Notes: generated by a model not told the origin, from the letters alone. A DNA stretch of 37,866 nucleotides from a virus (IMGVR_UViG_3300036985_007005:1-37866), one strand, 5' to 3'; positions 23,984-32,296 are shown, counted from the stretch's first letter. Numbers and translations are program-made.

Positions 23984-24751
23984 TTAACCTCTATTCTTAG
24001 CTTCTATCATTTCTTTATAGAGCTGAGCCTTAAGATCATCAGTGAGTCCATTAGCGAAAGCATTGGCACGTGCAAGAGGTGAGTCACCAGACTGAGGCGC
24101 AACACTCGCTACAGATCGAGGTTTTGAAGTATTTTGCTGGATTCTATTCTGTTCTGGATTATAGGCTTGTGGCTCTGATTGAATTCCAAGTTTTTTAATA
24201 AGCGTATAAGCAGAAACAGCTTTATTATACAGATCAGGATTCGAATGTATTGAAGCATTTAATTCAGGATACGTAATCTTTAAAAGCTCTAAGTTATCAG
24301 GAGTCACGACATCATAGAAATCTGCATACTGTGATTTTATTTTTGATTCAACCACGGTCTCGGCAGTTTGTTGCTGATACTTCTGAATTTGCTGCTCAAG
24401 GGCTTTAAGCTTTTTGTCGTACTGAGATAAATGTCGGCCTTCAATAAGATCATCAGCAGCATAAGAAATTGGGTCATCTTGTGGTTGCGGCTCAGGTTGC
24501 GGGTTCATTTTCTTTTCCATTGCATCAACACGACGAAGAAGATCATCACGTTCACGTTCAGCACGGGCTTTATCTTCTCGCATACGCTTCATATTCAGTT
24601 CGGCTTGCGTAGGCTGCTGAGGTACTTGAGCTTGAGGCTGAGGTTGTGGGGCTTGTTGTTCTTCTGACTCTTGAGGAGCTTCTTCCACTGAAGCATCCTC
24701 TTGATATTCTTCTTGCACTTCTGGTTGGTCAACGATTTGATCATCGATCAT
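23984..24751 (-). CDS. Scaffolding-type protein
   Basis: A 255-residue, very acidic and Gln/Pro-rich protein just before the capsid gene. Residues 1-50 are acidic (QEEYQEDASVEEAPQESEEQ) then PQ-rich; 50-140 hold a charged coiled coil (LNMKRMREDKARAERERDDL and LKALEQQIQKYQQQTAETVV); the end is helical and basic (GLTDDLKAQLYKEMIEAKNR). This layout, and the place between portal and coat, match phage scaffold proteins that guide shell assembly and then leave. Ribosome site AAAGGAG. Confidence 0.7.
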   Translation of the reverse strand: MIDDQIVDQPEVQEEYQEDASVEEAPQESEEQQAPQPQPQAQVPQQPTQAELNMKRMREDKARAERERDDLLRRVDAMEKKMNPQPEPQPQDDPISYAADDLIEGRHLSQYDKKLKALEQQIQKYQQQTAETVVESKIKSQYADFYDVVTPDNLELLKITYPELNASIHSNPDLYNKAVSAYTLIKKLGIQSEPQAYNPEQNRIQQNTSKPRSVASVAPQSGDSPLARANAFANGLTDDLKAQLYKEMIEAKNRG

Positions 24752-24760
24752 AAAACTCCT

Positions 24761-25258
24761 TTATTCAAAGCTTAAAATAACATTCGACTGCTCTTTTTCA
24801 CCGTTCAATTCTCTCGCCTTTTTTAATAAATCTCCATCAAGCATAGCAATTGCAAAGTCTCTCAATTGTCGCTCTTCAGGATCTACAATCAACGCATTAT
24901 TCCTGAGCATGTGGCAGGTCCCAATATCAGGCACAGACCAGAGGAACTCAATTGAGCCTGTCTCTGAGTGATACTTCCAGGCATCTTCATCATACTGTGG
25001 TGAAGGGCAGGTAAGACGTGACTTGAAGAGGAGTTTGTACGCCTTCTTCTGCATGAGAGGAATTTCAACACGAATAGCTGTGATATAAAAATCTTTTGGA
25101 AAGTTCTTAGTTGTCTTATCGATGCATTTATTCAGACCGTCAGCGTACTCTTTATTACCCATCTCCTCAGAGATCTCAATTGGATCAAGAGAATCAGGTG
25201 TCTTGCCATGAAGATTTAATATAGCTTGACCGAGTGTCTCCGGCTTCCCTTGATCCAT
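24761..25258 (-). CDS. Unknown protein in the portal-scaffold interval
   Basis: A 165-residue protein with mixed charge. Visible blocks include DPIEISEEMGNKEYADGLNK, DFYITAIRVEIPLMQKKAYK, a core CPSPQYDEDAWKYHSETGSI that suggests beta structure, and LRDFAIAMLDGDLLKKAREL. Proteins of about this size and composition occur at this place in podovirus-like genomes of environmental origin. It precedes the scaffold gene by 9 bases. No function can be assigned; it is not an obvious lysin or protease. Confidence 0.6.
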   Translation of the reverse strand: MDQGKPETLGQAILNLHGKTPDSLDPIEISEEMGNKEYADGLNKCIDKTTKNFPKDFYITAIRVEIPLMQKKAYKLLFKSRLTCPSPQYDEDAWKYHSETGSIEFLWSVPDIGTCHMLRNNALIVDPEERQLRDFAIAMLDGDLLKKARELNGEKEQSNVILSFE

Positions 25259-25269
25259 AAATAATGCCC

Positions 25270-25524
25270 TTATTTTTTCTTTTCTTTTTTCATTTTAGAC
25301 TTAGCACGTGCTGCTCTAGCAAGAGCAATCTTCACTGCTTCGTCCTTATTCTTCACTTTTTTACCTTTTTTGCCAGCTTTAAGATTGCCTTTTTTATATT
25401 CCATCATAGCGAAGGCAGCGGCATCTCGATCATCATCATCAACCTTATGATACGAGACCTTCTCCAGCTTCTTAAGATTTTCTTTGGCTTCTTGCTTCTT
25501 ATGAGTCATCTTCTTCTTGGCCAT
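25270..25524 (-). CDS. Small Lys-rich basic protein
   Basis: An 84-residue protein with nearly one third lysine: KKKMTHKKQEAKENLKKLEK, then YKKGNLKAGKKGKKVKNKDE and VKIALARAARAKSKMKKEKK. The block KKG-x-L-K-x-G-[KS]-KG-x-KVK-x-[KR]-x-[EQ]-A-[VI]-x-IAL-[AS]-x-A-R is seen in small basic proteins of phages and bacteria (DUF6496-like). A DNA-binding or DNA-packaging role inside the head is plausible. It starts after a good AAGGAG site. Confidence 0.6.
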   Translation of the reverse strand: MAKKKMTHKKQEAKENLKKLEKVSYHKVDDDDRDAAAFAMMEYKKGNLKAGKKGKKVKNKDEAVKIALARAARAKSKMKKEKKK

Positions 25525-25539
25525 GAGAACTCCTTAGTA

Positions 25540-25563
25540 AAAGAGGGCCACTTGGCCCTCTTT
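25540..25563. terminator. Hairpin between small head genes
   Basis: AAAGAGGGCC and GGCCCTCTTT form a perfect 10-bp stem with a 4-nt loop, between the gene ending at 25588 and the one starting at 25524. It ends in TTT then ACTAAGG on the - strand. A likely intrinsic terminator or attenuator. Confidence 0.65.
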
Positions 25564-25587
25564 ATCAATAATCTTACTCATTAATTG

Positions 25588-25755
25588 TTAAAGATTTGCA
25601 GCTCCAGCTGTACCACGGGGCTCTTGAAGAATGTATTTATCAATCTTCAAAGGCTTACGCTTATACGCCTTAGTATCAACCATGTTTTGTGGGACACCAA
25701 GGATCTGTTCTTTAATCTTTTTAGCCAGGTTATCTGGCCTTAAATTAACTGGCAT
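25588..25755 (-). CDS. Small protein (55 aa) in the head gene cluster
   Basis: A short frame encoding MPVNLRPDNLAKKIKEQILG, then VPQNMVDTKAYKRKPLKIDK and YILQEPRGTAGAANL. It begins one base after the stop of the preceding gene and ends before a hairpin, so it is the third of a run of small head-region genes. It is basic, with a helical start; function unknown. It is too tightly spaced and too protein-like to be chance. Confidence 0.65.
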   Translation of the reverse strand: MPVNLRPDNLAKKIKEQILGVPQNMVDTKAYKRKPLKIDKYILQEPRGTAGAANL

Positions 25756-25756
25756 A

Positions 25757-25954
25757 TTAGTACTTCAGAGATTTCTTGTTGCTCTTTCTCATACCCTTAA
25801 CATCTTCACTTGTTTGCATATCGATACCTGTTTGAGTGTCCTCATATCCATCAGTATCGAACATGTTTGACTTTGGATACTCTTTTTGGATTACATTCTC
25901 AGGCATATTTGCAAAGCTTCCTTTGCCAAGATCTTCTTTAAAACGTTTTGCCAT
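25757..25954 (-). CDS. Small protein downstream of the portal gene
   Basis: About 65 residues from ATG 25954 (MAKRFKEDLGKGSFANMPEN), chosen because GAAGGA lies 7 bases ahead. It continues VIQKEYPKSNMFDTDGYEDT and ends with a basic SNKKSLKY tail. It shares the NMPENVIQKEYP type of block found in small head genes of related phages. Function unknown, possibly head assembly. Confidence 0.6.
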   Translation of the reverse strand: MAKRFKEDLGKGSFANMPENVIQKEYPKSNMFDTDGYEDTQTGIDMQTSEDVKGMRKSNKKSLKY

Positions 25955-26033
25955 TGTCATTCCTTCGGTAGAAACTGCGAGCCGTTATATACAGAAACCA
26001 TTTCGGTATATAAGTCGCAAGGTTAAAATTCCT

Positions 26034-28136
26034 CTAACTACCCATCGATTCAAGGCCAGGAGCAGCAGCGGGGGTAGGCTGCTGTCCTGGTGAGCTAACA
26101 GGAGATTGTAGTATTTGTTGAGATCCTTCAGGAGATTGCAGTACTTGCTTTGCTGTCTCAGCTACTTCTTTTTCACGCATTATATCAGACATTGCCATCA
26201 GTTTTTGTAACTGAGCAATATCAATATCATCGATTTCTTTCAGCGCTTTCACAAGATCAAGAACACCTGACATTCTATCTTTCGATGCCTGAGCAAGACG
26301 CTCAGTTGCGAATGCTTTATTTTCTTCAACGCGAGATACACGTTCGATTCCAAGACCGCGATCAGCTGCAGCACGAGCTTGCGCAAGTTCAACCTTAGCC
26401 ATCTGTTCTTGCATACCAATTTGTAACGACGTTTGCTCCATCTCAAATTTCTTTTGAGACGCCTCTTGAACTGCTTCCATGAGCGCTTTTTTATTTTGCA
26501 TAGTAGAAGCTTCAAGAATCATATGATCAGGGATTGGAACTCCAGCTTCACGCAAAGACACAAGCTGAGCGAACTGCATTTGACGTTGAGTTGTTGTATT
26601 AAGACCTTCTTCAACAGCAGCATCGTATGTACCAAAAGCTTTATTATAAAATTGAGCAGTTGGCTCTGCTTCAATAATTCGTTTGATCTTGCCAGGAGTA
26701 AAGTTTGATTGGACGACATCAAGTATAATACGCCCAAGAAGACGCTGAGACTGATCTAGGTTATCGAATAATCCTTGAAGAGTAGTAAGGCCAGCGCCTT
26801 GACGAAGCATGGAGAGTATGCCTGCTTTGTCATCAACAGCTGAACCCAAGAGCTCTTCGTTAACACCGGAAATTTGCTGCACTTCTTGAGCTAACATCTC
26901 TGAAAGTTGAATCATTGATGGTGGTATCTGTGGAGCCTGTATCTGCATAACGTCAGAGAGTTGCGCGTCTTGTTTTAAAGCAAGCCCACGCCCCTGACCA
27001 TTAAGGAATACATCTTTTGGATTAACGAGGGCGTTCTCTTTGTAGATCCAGCCTGAGTTAACCTGACTCTCAAGAATATCAAGCTCAATAGCTCGACGAC
27101 GATTATATAAGTATTGAGCGTCTCGCAATCCACGAACAACCCCTTGGACCCTTAAAGTAAAATCTTGTAATTGTGGAGTGTAATACGAAAACACGGGAAC
27201 AAACGGATAACGGTCTATTCCCAATGGATTAGGTCCATCATAAAGACAATGCCCTTGCACAACAATGGCAAGCTTTACAGTTGGAACTTCCTGATCAACA
27301 ACACTAACTTGTGGATATATTTGCAGAAAGCGTTTGAGATCCTCGTCGTCTTTCCCTTTCCACTCAGTTGCTTCACCAGATTGAGAATCAATAAGCATTC
27401 TTTGATTACGATAATCACGGTAGTAATATTCATCGTACATCAACAACTCTCGACGCCCGTAGTCATAGTTTTCAGGCATAAACTGGAATTTACCATCTTT
27501 AATATCAACACAAGACATACCCATAATCATGTCTTTAAAGTCAGGCATTAATGATGCAGCTTCTCGTTTTGTAAGGAACGAGCGCTTCCAGAGGCCAGAG
27601 CAATCAGATAAATCTTTCTTCTTAAAGAATGGATCAATGAGGAATGAATTGTACGAGCAGTTGTCTACTTTAATGTTTCCTGAAACAGGATCATTACGGT
27701 AATCAAGCCAGACCTGCATCAAGTTCATACCAGAAACGACTGAACCATGAAAAGATTCTGAGATTGTCTCAAGAATTCCCTCTTGCTGGTTCAACCACAT
27801 CATAATTTTTGTAAATTGGTCCGCTGTCTCCATGTCACCATTCTCAACAGGAACAACGATAGTTGATTTACGGTTCTTACGTTGGTGCCCCGTAATCATG
27901 TTCACTACACGGCGAATCCTGTTGAATGAGAACGGTCTACGACGAGACATGGGCAAGAACCCATAGATATCAGCCCAGATAGTTTGATCGCCAGATTCGA
28001 ATCGAGTATCTACAGAGGCTTCTTCCCAATAGTTTTGGTTGACCGAGATGCTTTCGGCATAAAAAGCCTCCATACGTCGGAGAATATCTCTGTGTTTATC
28101 ATCAATGTGGTCAGGACCGGCATTGGGAAAAATCAT
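26034..28136 (-). CDS. Portal protein
   Basis: A 700-residue protein. The N-terminus (RMEAFYAESISVNQNYWEEA), FNRIRRVVNMITGHQRKNRK and MNLMQVWLDYRNDPVSGNIK are typical of P22-type portals; the centre has RDAQYLYNRRRAIELDILES and QISGVNEELLGSAVDDKAGI. The last 180 residues form a long charged coiled coil with Gln- and Ala-rich helices, as in the barrel of portal dodecamers, ending in a Pro/Gln-rich tail. The portal is the DNA entry and exit ring. Excellent ribosome site TTAAGGAG. Confidence 0.85.
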   Translation of the reverse strand: MIFPNAGPDHIDDKHRDILRRMEAFYAESISVNQNYWEEASVDTRFESGDQTIWADIYGFLPMSRRRPFSFNRIRRVVNMITGHQRKNRKSTIVVPVENGDMETADQFTKIMMWLNQQEGILETISESFHGSVVSGMNLMQVWLDYRNDPVSGNIKVDNCSYNSFLIDPFFKKKDLSDCSGLWKRSFLTKREAASLMPDFKDMIMGMSCVDIKDGKFQFMPENYDYGRRELLMYDEYYYRDYRNQRMLIDSQSGEATEWKGKDDEDLKRFLQIYPQVSVVDQEVPTVKLAIVVQGHCLYDGPNPLGIDRYPFVPVFSYYTPQLQDFTLRVQGVVRGLRDAQYLYNRRRAIELDILESQVNSGWIYKENALVNPKDVFLNGQGRGLALKQDAQLSDVMQIQAPQIPPSMIQLSEMLAQEVQQISGVNEELLGSAVDDKAGILSMLRQGAGLTTLQGLFDNLDQSQRLLGRIILDVVQSNFTPGKIKRIIEAEPTAQFYNKAFGTYDAAVEEGLNTTTQRQMQFAQLVSLREAGVPIPDHMILEASTMQNKKALMEAVQEASQKKFEMEQTSLQIGMQEQMAKVELAQARAAADRGLGIERVSRVEENKAFATERLAQASKDRMSGVLDLVKALKEIDDIDIAQLQKLMAMSDIMREKEVAETAKQVLQSPEGSQQILQSPVSSPGQQPTPAAAPGLESMGS

Positions 28137-28139
28137 GTA

Positions 28140-28214
28140 CTACTCCTTAATATTCAGGACCATTTTGGAATCCTTAAGAACAATGATTACTACTATAAAA
28201 AGCACAGTAAGCAT
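28140..28214 (-). CDS. Possible 24-residue membrane peptide before the portal gene
   Basis: The frame encodes MLTVLFIVVIIVLKDSKMVL then NIKE. One hydrophobic segment fills residues 2-13. It ends inside the portal ribosome site, so it could couple to portal translation. There is no good ribosome site, and the region also holds promoter-like boxes, so it may be chance. Confidence 0.25.
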   Translation of the reverse strand: MLTVLFIVVIIVLKDSKMVLNIKE

Positions 28215-28219
28215 AGCAA
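28192..28219 (-). promoter_or_regulatory. Possible promoter for the portal operon
   Basis: TTGCTA, 16 bases, TATAGT on the - strand, lying just after a terminator-like hairpin and 56 bases before the portal ATG. It would separate head gene expression from terminase expression. Confidence 0.4.
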
Positions 28220-28240
28220 GAATACCAAGTTGTTAATACA

Positions 28241-28274
28241 AAGAGGAGAAGCAATGGTTGTGTTGCTCCTCCCC
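28241..28274 (-). terminator. Terminator after the 28292-28576 gene
   Basis: On the - strand GGGGAGGAGCAA pairs with TTGCTTCTCCTC around an 8-nt loop, with a 3-nt bulge, followed by TTTGTATT. It lies 18 bases past the stop codon. Confidence 0.5.
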
Positions 28275-28291
28275 CTCAGAGTAGTGTGGAC

Positions 28292-28576
28292 TTATTCAGC
28301 TAAAATCTTCGTAACCATCTCTTCAAGCCAATCAATGACAAAGAAGAGAGCAGGAAATTGTTTTCTAGCGAGTTCAATCACAGGTTCGAGAATATCATAG
28401 AGATTGACCAAAAGCTTACTGATTGTCATATCAGTACCGAAAGGCAATGGTGTCGAAAGAAGTTTTTCAATAGGATCATCTTTATGAACAATGTGAAGAT
28501 CCTCAAGAACAGAAAGAGTGTTTTTAATAACACTGCTTACTCGTTTCTCCATCTGTGCCTTCGTTAATGCTGCCAT
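28292..28576 (-). CDS. Small helical protein between terminase and portal
   Basis: A 94-residue protein, helical, with hydrophobic faces: KRVSSVIKNTLSVLEDLHIV, then LLVNLYDILEPVIELARKQF and FVIDWLEEMVTKILAE. No known motif. It sits between the large terminase and the portal and follows a 33-base tandem duplication. Ribosome site TAGGAG 7 bases before ATG. Function unknown. Confidence 0.6.
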   Translation of the reverse strand: MAALTKAQMEKRVSSVIKNTLSVLEDLHIVHKDDPIEKLLSTPLPFGTDMTISKLLVNLYDILEPVIELARKQFPALFFVIDWLEEMVTKILAE

Positions 28577-28608
28577 ATGAGTCTCCTAGAGAGTGGTTTA
28601 AATGCTTG

Positions 28609-28658
28609 CCCTGTAAAACAACCATATCCTCCTACTTTTCACCCTGTAAAACAACCAT
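28609..28658 (-). repeat. Direct repeat (17 bp, 33-base period) after the large terminase
   Basis: ATGGTTGTTTTACAGGG occurs at 28658-28642 and again at 28625-28609 on the - strand. The first copy starts right after the terminase stop and opens an 8-codon frame (MVVLQGEK); the second follows AGGAGGAT and opens a 33-codon frame overlapping the next gene. A tandem duplication or repeated leader; function unknown. Confidence 0.7.
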
Positions 28659-31241
28659 TTAATACATTCTCGTATCATCTCTAAAGATTGAAGGCATTGA
28701 GCCCTGAGTTCCCCACATAGCCTCATGATAATTCTTCTCAAGCTCTTTCGCAGATAGGCCATCAGCCGTCTTATCAATGGAGATGCATAAGTAGCGTAGG
28801 CTGTCACAAAAATTACTGGCTTTATCATGCAAAGGCCGTGGTTTATACACACCTTTCTTAGAATCGTATTCTTGACGGTAATTCTCGATTGCCTTGATAA
28901 GATTCTTACAATTCCGATCATCTATCCATAAACGAGAGAACGTTGAACGTACGGCTTCTATTCCATCTTCAACAGAGATTTGATCGGCGATCTCAAAACG
29001 AACCCCGAGAGAACGCGCCTTCTCCCATCTTGTAATTCCTGAACCAAGCTCACGGACTCTGATGTCGTGTGGGCCGATGTGTTTGCCGTAGATGTACGGT
29101 TTTGTTTTAAGATAGGAAATGTAGTGCTCCAGTCCCTCTTTATTCTTCTCATATGAGTCGATAATGCGTATTGATTTACCTGAAGTCTGGAAAAAAATGA
29201 TTGCGGTTGTGTCACGGACACCCAAATCCCATGCAGTATGCACAGGGAGAGAACTATCCCATGGCACATTAGATATTTGCCCAGCCAATCTTGCGCGATC
29301 GAGATATTTCGTATAGTAAGAACCCTCGACACCTTTCTCGAAAGACGTCCAGTATTCCTGCATCTGCAAGTCTTCTGACATTTCGCCATTCTCTCTCTCC
29401 TTTAAGATCTCTTCAATGGGGATATGTTTCGTCTCATCCACAGTCAACTTAGAAACAAACCAGTGGGGAGAATTCTTAGCAACTTCATAGAGTTCCCACA
29501 TGAAATTTTTGCCTCGTGGCGTATTGTGAGAAATAAGCCCATTTGAAAAAAAAGAATGAGTTTCTGGTATAACAAAATCATATACGTCAGACTCACTCTC
29601 CGTTATTGATTTAATAGGGGAATAAAAAAAATTCTCCGATAAAAGCAGAGGCAAATATTTATTATGAGGGTTTATATCAATAAGTTTCTTTATTGTTCGT
29701 CTGTTCATTCGAGATGGATTTGTAACAAGCTTCTGAGGAAGAATACAATCCGAAAGTCTACTTACGTCAACAGGATAAATATTTCCTGATTCCTCAGCAC
29801 ATCTTGCAGGAACTTTATCCCAATTCTTTTGTTTACGCTCTAGTCTAAAACCAATGTCTCGATAGAAAACATGCGCAAAATAACCAGTAATTTCTAGATT
29901 ATAAATAGTACTAAATACTTTTACCTTCTTTGTTGGAGCTTTATATTCGCTTCTTACTGATGAACATATTCCAAAGTTAAGAAGAATAACCTGCAAGTCT
30001 TTCATAAAAGGAAGACACGTAGATGTTAGCTTGACATAACCACGCTTTCCTTTCCCAGATGCACTGCAACCATCTCCGTCAAAAAGACCCTGTAAAAAGG
30101 CAACCATTTGCTCTTTAGTACACTGGAATAGAATCTCTGGGAATGTTTTATTTCTCGCCCCATGTTTAAATCCCATAAACTCAAGAATCGCGCATAGTTC
30201 ACGAGAAGAAAATTCATGATGCATTCCGTCAGGTCTCGTTCTAAATCCAAGATCTCTCAAAAATGAGATAATCTCTGGATCTTTTTTCTTTGTTACACAA
30301 ACATTGCTCTTGTTATAGTTTCCATCAGCATGAAAAAGCCCAAGAAAATAGAAAAAATCATGCGAATCAAAGTCAAGGTTAAGCTCATTATAATGCCGGT
30401 TACCGTCTCGCTTGAAACAGAACTGATTCAATACGTCACATCCCTGCCCCCAAACGTTTTGACCGTATTGAATAGGAATAAGGTCGCCTTCTTTAAGATC
30501 ACCAGCCTTAATCCACCCAACTCCATTCCAGATAGGATGAATATGAGTACATTCAAGACTATATCCCGATACAAGCTCTATCTTTAATGTTTTTTGCTTA
30601 CCACCATAATAGAACTGCTCAGCGTTATGAAATCCCGATAAGCCATAGACTTGCTCGTTTAAATCTGAGTATTCGTCTCTACACGAAGACATGTCTTTTA
30701 TCCGCTTAAACCCATGAGTGCCTATAACAAGAGTTTCAGGTGAAACGCACGAGCATATCATGCACCAGCCTTCATTTGCAGAAAGTATGGGGCGTATAAA
30801 CGAATAAGCCATGGGATCAGATATGGCAAACTCAGAGAATACGACCCCTGCTGGGTTAGTTCCTACAAGCGTATTGTTGTAAGAATCAGACCCAATAATC
30901 TGAAACACAGACCCGTTAATGAGCCGTATCCGCATCTGTTGCTCATTGCGTGACTCAATCAAGTCCATAGGCAGATAATCAAGAATACGAAAGCCATCGT
31001 TGTTAATAGCATCCCACAAGATCCGACGCCCTGAAGCAAAGGTTGGGAAGATATAGAAGATTGTTTGTGTTTTTCTTAATAATTCTCGTATGCAAATATT
31101 CCAAGCTGTCAAATCTTTCCCGCTTCTTCTGGGCCAAATAGCCATTATCCGCTTACAGTGCTTGTTTTCGCGTGCATCGAAGAGCGAGAGTTGGTAATCA
31201 CGTGGCTTAAACTTGTTCAGATGGATTGTTTGTTGTTCCAT
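28659..31241 (-). CDS. terL: Large terminase subunit, interrupted by an intein
   Basis: I start at ATG 31241 (MEQQTIHLNKFKPRDYQLSL), which overlaps the preceding stop as TAATG and has GGAAG upstream; the precursor is 860 residues, 451 after intein loss. ATPase: Walker A WPRRSGKD (about 36-43), Walker B VVFSEF (133-138) with the catalytic Glu, coupling motif CS/TPRGKN, which is split by the intein after residue 164. Nuclease: HTAWDLGVRDTTAIIFF and the late block HDKASNFCDSLRYL. The enzyme packages phage DNA into the prohead through the portal. It needs intein removal to rebuild its ATPase. Confidence 0.92.
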   Translation of the reverse strand: MEQQTIHLNKFKPRDYQLSLFDARENKHCKRIMAIWPRRSGKDLTAWNICIRELLRKTQTIFYIFPTFASGRRILWDAINNDGFRILDYLPMDLIESRNEQQMRIRLINGSVFQIIGSDSYNNTLVGTNPAGVVFSEFAISDPMAYSFIRPILSANEGWCMICSCVSPETLVIGTHGFKRIKDMSSCRDEYSDLNEQVYGLSGFHNAEQFYYGGKQKTLKIELVSGYSLECTHIHPIWNGVGWIKAGDLKEGDLIPIQYGQNVWGQGCDVLNQFCFKRDGNRHYNELNLDFDSHDFFYFLGLFHADGNYNKSNVCVTKKKDPEIISFLRDLGFRTRPDGMHHEFSSRELCAILEFMGFKHGARNKTFPEILFQCTKEQMVAFLQGLFDGDGCSASGKGKRGYVKLTSTCLPFMKDLQVILLNFGICSSVRSEYKAPTKKVKVFSTIYNLEITGYFAHVFYRDIGFRLERKQKNWDKVPARCAEESGNIYPVDVSRLSDCILPQKLVTNPSRMNRRTIKKLIDINPHNKYLPLLLSENFFYSPIKSITESESDVYDFVIPETHSFFSNGLISHNTPRGKNFMWELYEVAKNSPHWFVSKLTVDETKHIPIEEILKERENGEMSEDLQMQEYWTSFEKGVEGSYYTKYLDRARLAGQISNVPWDSSLPVHTAWDLGVRDTTAIIFFQTSGKSIRIIDSYEKNKEGLEHYISYLKTKPYIYGKHIGPHDIRVRELGSGITRWEKARSLGVRFEIADQISVEDGIEAVRSTFSRLWIDDRNCKNLIKAIENYRQEYDSKKGVYKPRPLHDKASNFCDSLRYLCISIDKTADGLSAKELEKNYHEAMWGTQGSMPSIFRDDTRMY
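29523..30749 (-). mobile_element. 409-residue intein with LAGLIDADG endonuclease in terL
   Basis: The insert starts CVSPETLVIGTHGFKRIKDM (Cys1, block A), has block B at ECTHIHPIW (TxxH), and two LAGLIDADG-type motifs, YFLGLFHADGNY (about 134-145) and FLQGLFDGDGC (218-228), spaced as in monomeric DOD homing enzymes. It ends DFVIPETHSFFSNGLISHN, with terminal His-Asn, followed by Thr as the +1 residue. All splicing residues are present, so it should be active. It lies at the conserved S/TPRG motif of the terminase, a place where a non-splicing copy would kill packaging. Confidence 0.95.
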
Positions 31242-31456
31242 TATCTTCCACATCCATGGCAATGTAACCCAATCTGCCAATGCTTTAAATAGAACCACCC
31301 AATATCTTGCTTATGTCCACGAGAACAAATGCACCTAAAAAAAGGAGAATTAAACTCGCTCGATATCTTATCTTTTGCTAAAGGATACGGCCCCTCAAGA
31401 ATTGTCCAGGGCCCCCATGTTTTTCCGAGCATTTCTTGAGATTCTAGATGTTCCAT
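31241..31456 (-). CDS. Zinc-ribbon array protein 5 (just before terL)
   Basis: About 71 residues from ATG 31456 (MEHLESQEMLGKTWGPWTIL). It follows the array plan G-x-x-[FW]G-x-W-x-[IV], then FRCICSRGHKQDI, then CHGC near the end: two Cys pairs that could bind one zinc ion. Its stop overlaps the terL start (TAATG), so the two are translationally coupled. The start region (GCATGAATATTGGGAGTTG) is a copy of that of protein 4. Function unknown; coupling hints at a link with packaging or with terminase expression. Confidence 0.7.
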   Translation of the reverse strand: MEHLESQEMLGKTWGPWTILEGPYPLAKDKISSEFNSPFFRCICSRGHKQDIGWFYLKHWQIGLHCHGCGR

Positions 31457-31458
31457 TC

Positions 31459-31477
31459 CAACTCCCAATATTCATGC
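31459..31477 (-). repeat. Repeated translation start leader, copy A
   Basis: GCATGAATATTGGGAGTTG directly before the start of array protein 5. Identical to 32298-32316 and 16 of 19 with 31755-31773. Contains the Shine-Dalgarno GGGAG. Confidence 0.75.
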
Positions 31478-31479
31478 AC

Positions 31480-31752
31480 CTAATATGGCTTTATGCTATT
31501 AAGCAAGTCTTCAAGATCGGATTTTTTATAAAGACGGCAACGCGTACAGGATCCAAAAGGATTCTGATATGTTTTAATTTTACCTTCTCGACGCTCCATT
31601 GTTCTTAACCTTCCCTGGGTAATTCCAAGAAAATCAGCAGCCTCTTTTATCATTACATAATCATTAGTTTTAATATCAAGAGCAGCAGGCTCATGCGTGT
31701 CACTCATTAAAAGTTCTTTTTTAGTTTCATCCCAATAGCAAGTTCTTAACAT
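31480..31752 (-). CDS. MerR/excisionase-type helix-turn-helix protein
   Basis: A 90-residue protein with DYVMIKEAADFLGITQGRLR, then TMERREGKIKTYQNP and CRLYKKSDLEDLLNSI: the winged-helix pattern of excisionase and MerR-type DNA-binding domains (I-K-E-A-A-x-x-L-G-[IV]-x-x-x-x-[LI]-R, K-Y-x-x-x-x-R-x-Y-K-x-x-D-L). A CTRC insert within the wing is a further Cys pair, matching the Cys-rich style of its neighbours. It may regulate the late genes or bind packaging sites; it shares the repeated start leader. Confidence 0.75.
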   Translation of the reverse strand: MLRTCYWDETKKELLMSDTHEPAALDIKTNDYVMIKEAADFLGITQGRLRTMERREGKIKTYQNPFGSCTRCRLYKKSDLEDLLNSIKPY

Positions 31753-31754
31753 CT

Positions 31755-31773
31755 CAATTCCCCCTATTCATGC
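31755..31773 (-). repeat. Repeated translation start leader, copy B (diverged)
   Basis: GCATGAATAGGGGGAATTG, 16 of 19 bases equal to copies A and C. Just before the start of the helix-turn-helix gene. Confidence 0.65.
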
Positions 31774-31774
31774 T

Positions 31775-32296
31775 CTAAAAATTCCCATTTAACTCCTGCC
31801 AAAGACGTTCTTCTTCTGCTAGATCGTTAGCATTAACTTCAATTCCTAATACCTCAGATCCAGTTGCCAAAACTTCTTCTTTACAATTACAACAAATAGG
31901 AGGCTTACCAGATTTAATTTGTTGTGCTGGAACTATTGCTTTACTTGAGCAACTGCATAAACATAAACACCCAACAGATTCACCAACAATAATCCAAATA
32001 GGTTCATTAGAAATAAGAGTCCAACCTCTCCATTGAGCACCACTCTTAAAACTTCTAAAGTCATGGCTCGCGGCATAGGCTGCATTTCGCTCCTTCCTTT
32101 TCGCCGCAAGTTTTTCACGAGCGCAACTTCTACAAAAACTTTTACTCGATTTTATTCTACCTATAATTAGATGCTGCTTACGTCCACAAGTATGTTCACA
32201 AACAACGTAACCAAATAAAGATTCATCCTCAGAATAAATAGAAATAACTCTCCATTGATTAATTTGCTGGCCGATATATAGGTTTTCGTTACTCAT
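31775..32296 (-). CDS. Zinc-ribbon array protein 4 (two domains)
   Basis: A 173-residue protein that looks like two array domains in tandem. Domain 1: IGQQINQWRVISIYSEDESL, then VCEHTCGRKQHLI and FCRSCAREKL. Domain 2: SGAQWRGWTLISNEP, then CLCLCSCSSKAIV, QQIKSGKPPICCNCKEEV. Each domain has two Cys pairs suited to zinc. The linker has a basic stretch (KLAAKRKERNAA). It ends with an acidic helix. The start leader is one of the repeats. Confidence 0.7.
   Translation of the reverse strand: MSNENLYIGQQINQWRVISIYSEDESLFGYVVCEHTCGRKQHLIIGRIKSSKSFCRSCAREKLAAKRKERNAAYAASHDFRSFKSGAQWRGWTLISNEPIWIIVGESVGCLCLCSCSSKAIVPAQQIKSGKPPICCNCKEEVLATGSEVLGIEVNANDLAEEERLWQELNGNF

Noticed and set aside
24431-24667. 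Hydrophobic + strand frame opposite the scaffold-like gene
   Set aside because: Complement of Gln/Glu codons gives Leu/Phe-rich frames; an expected artefact.
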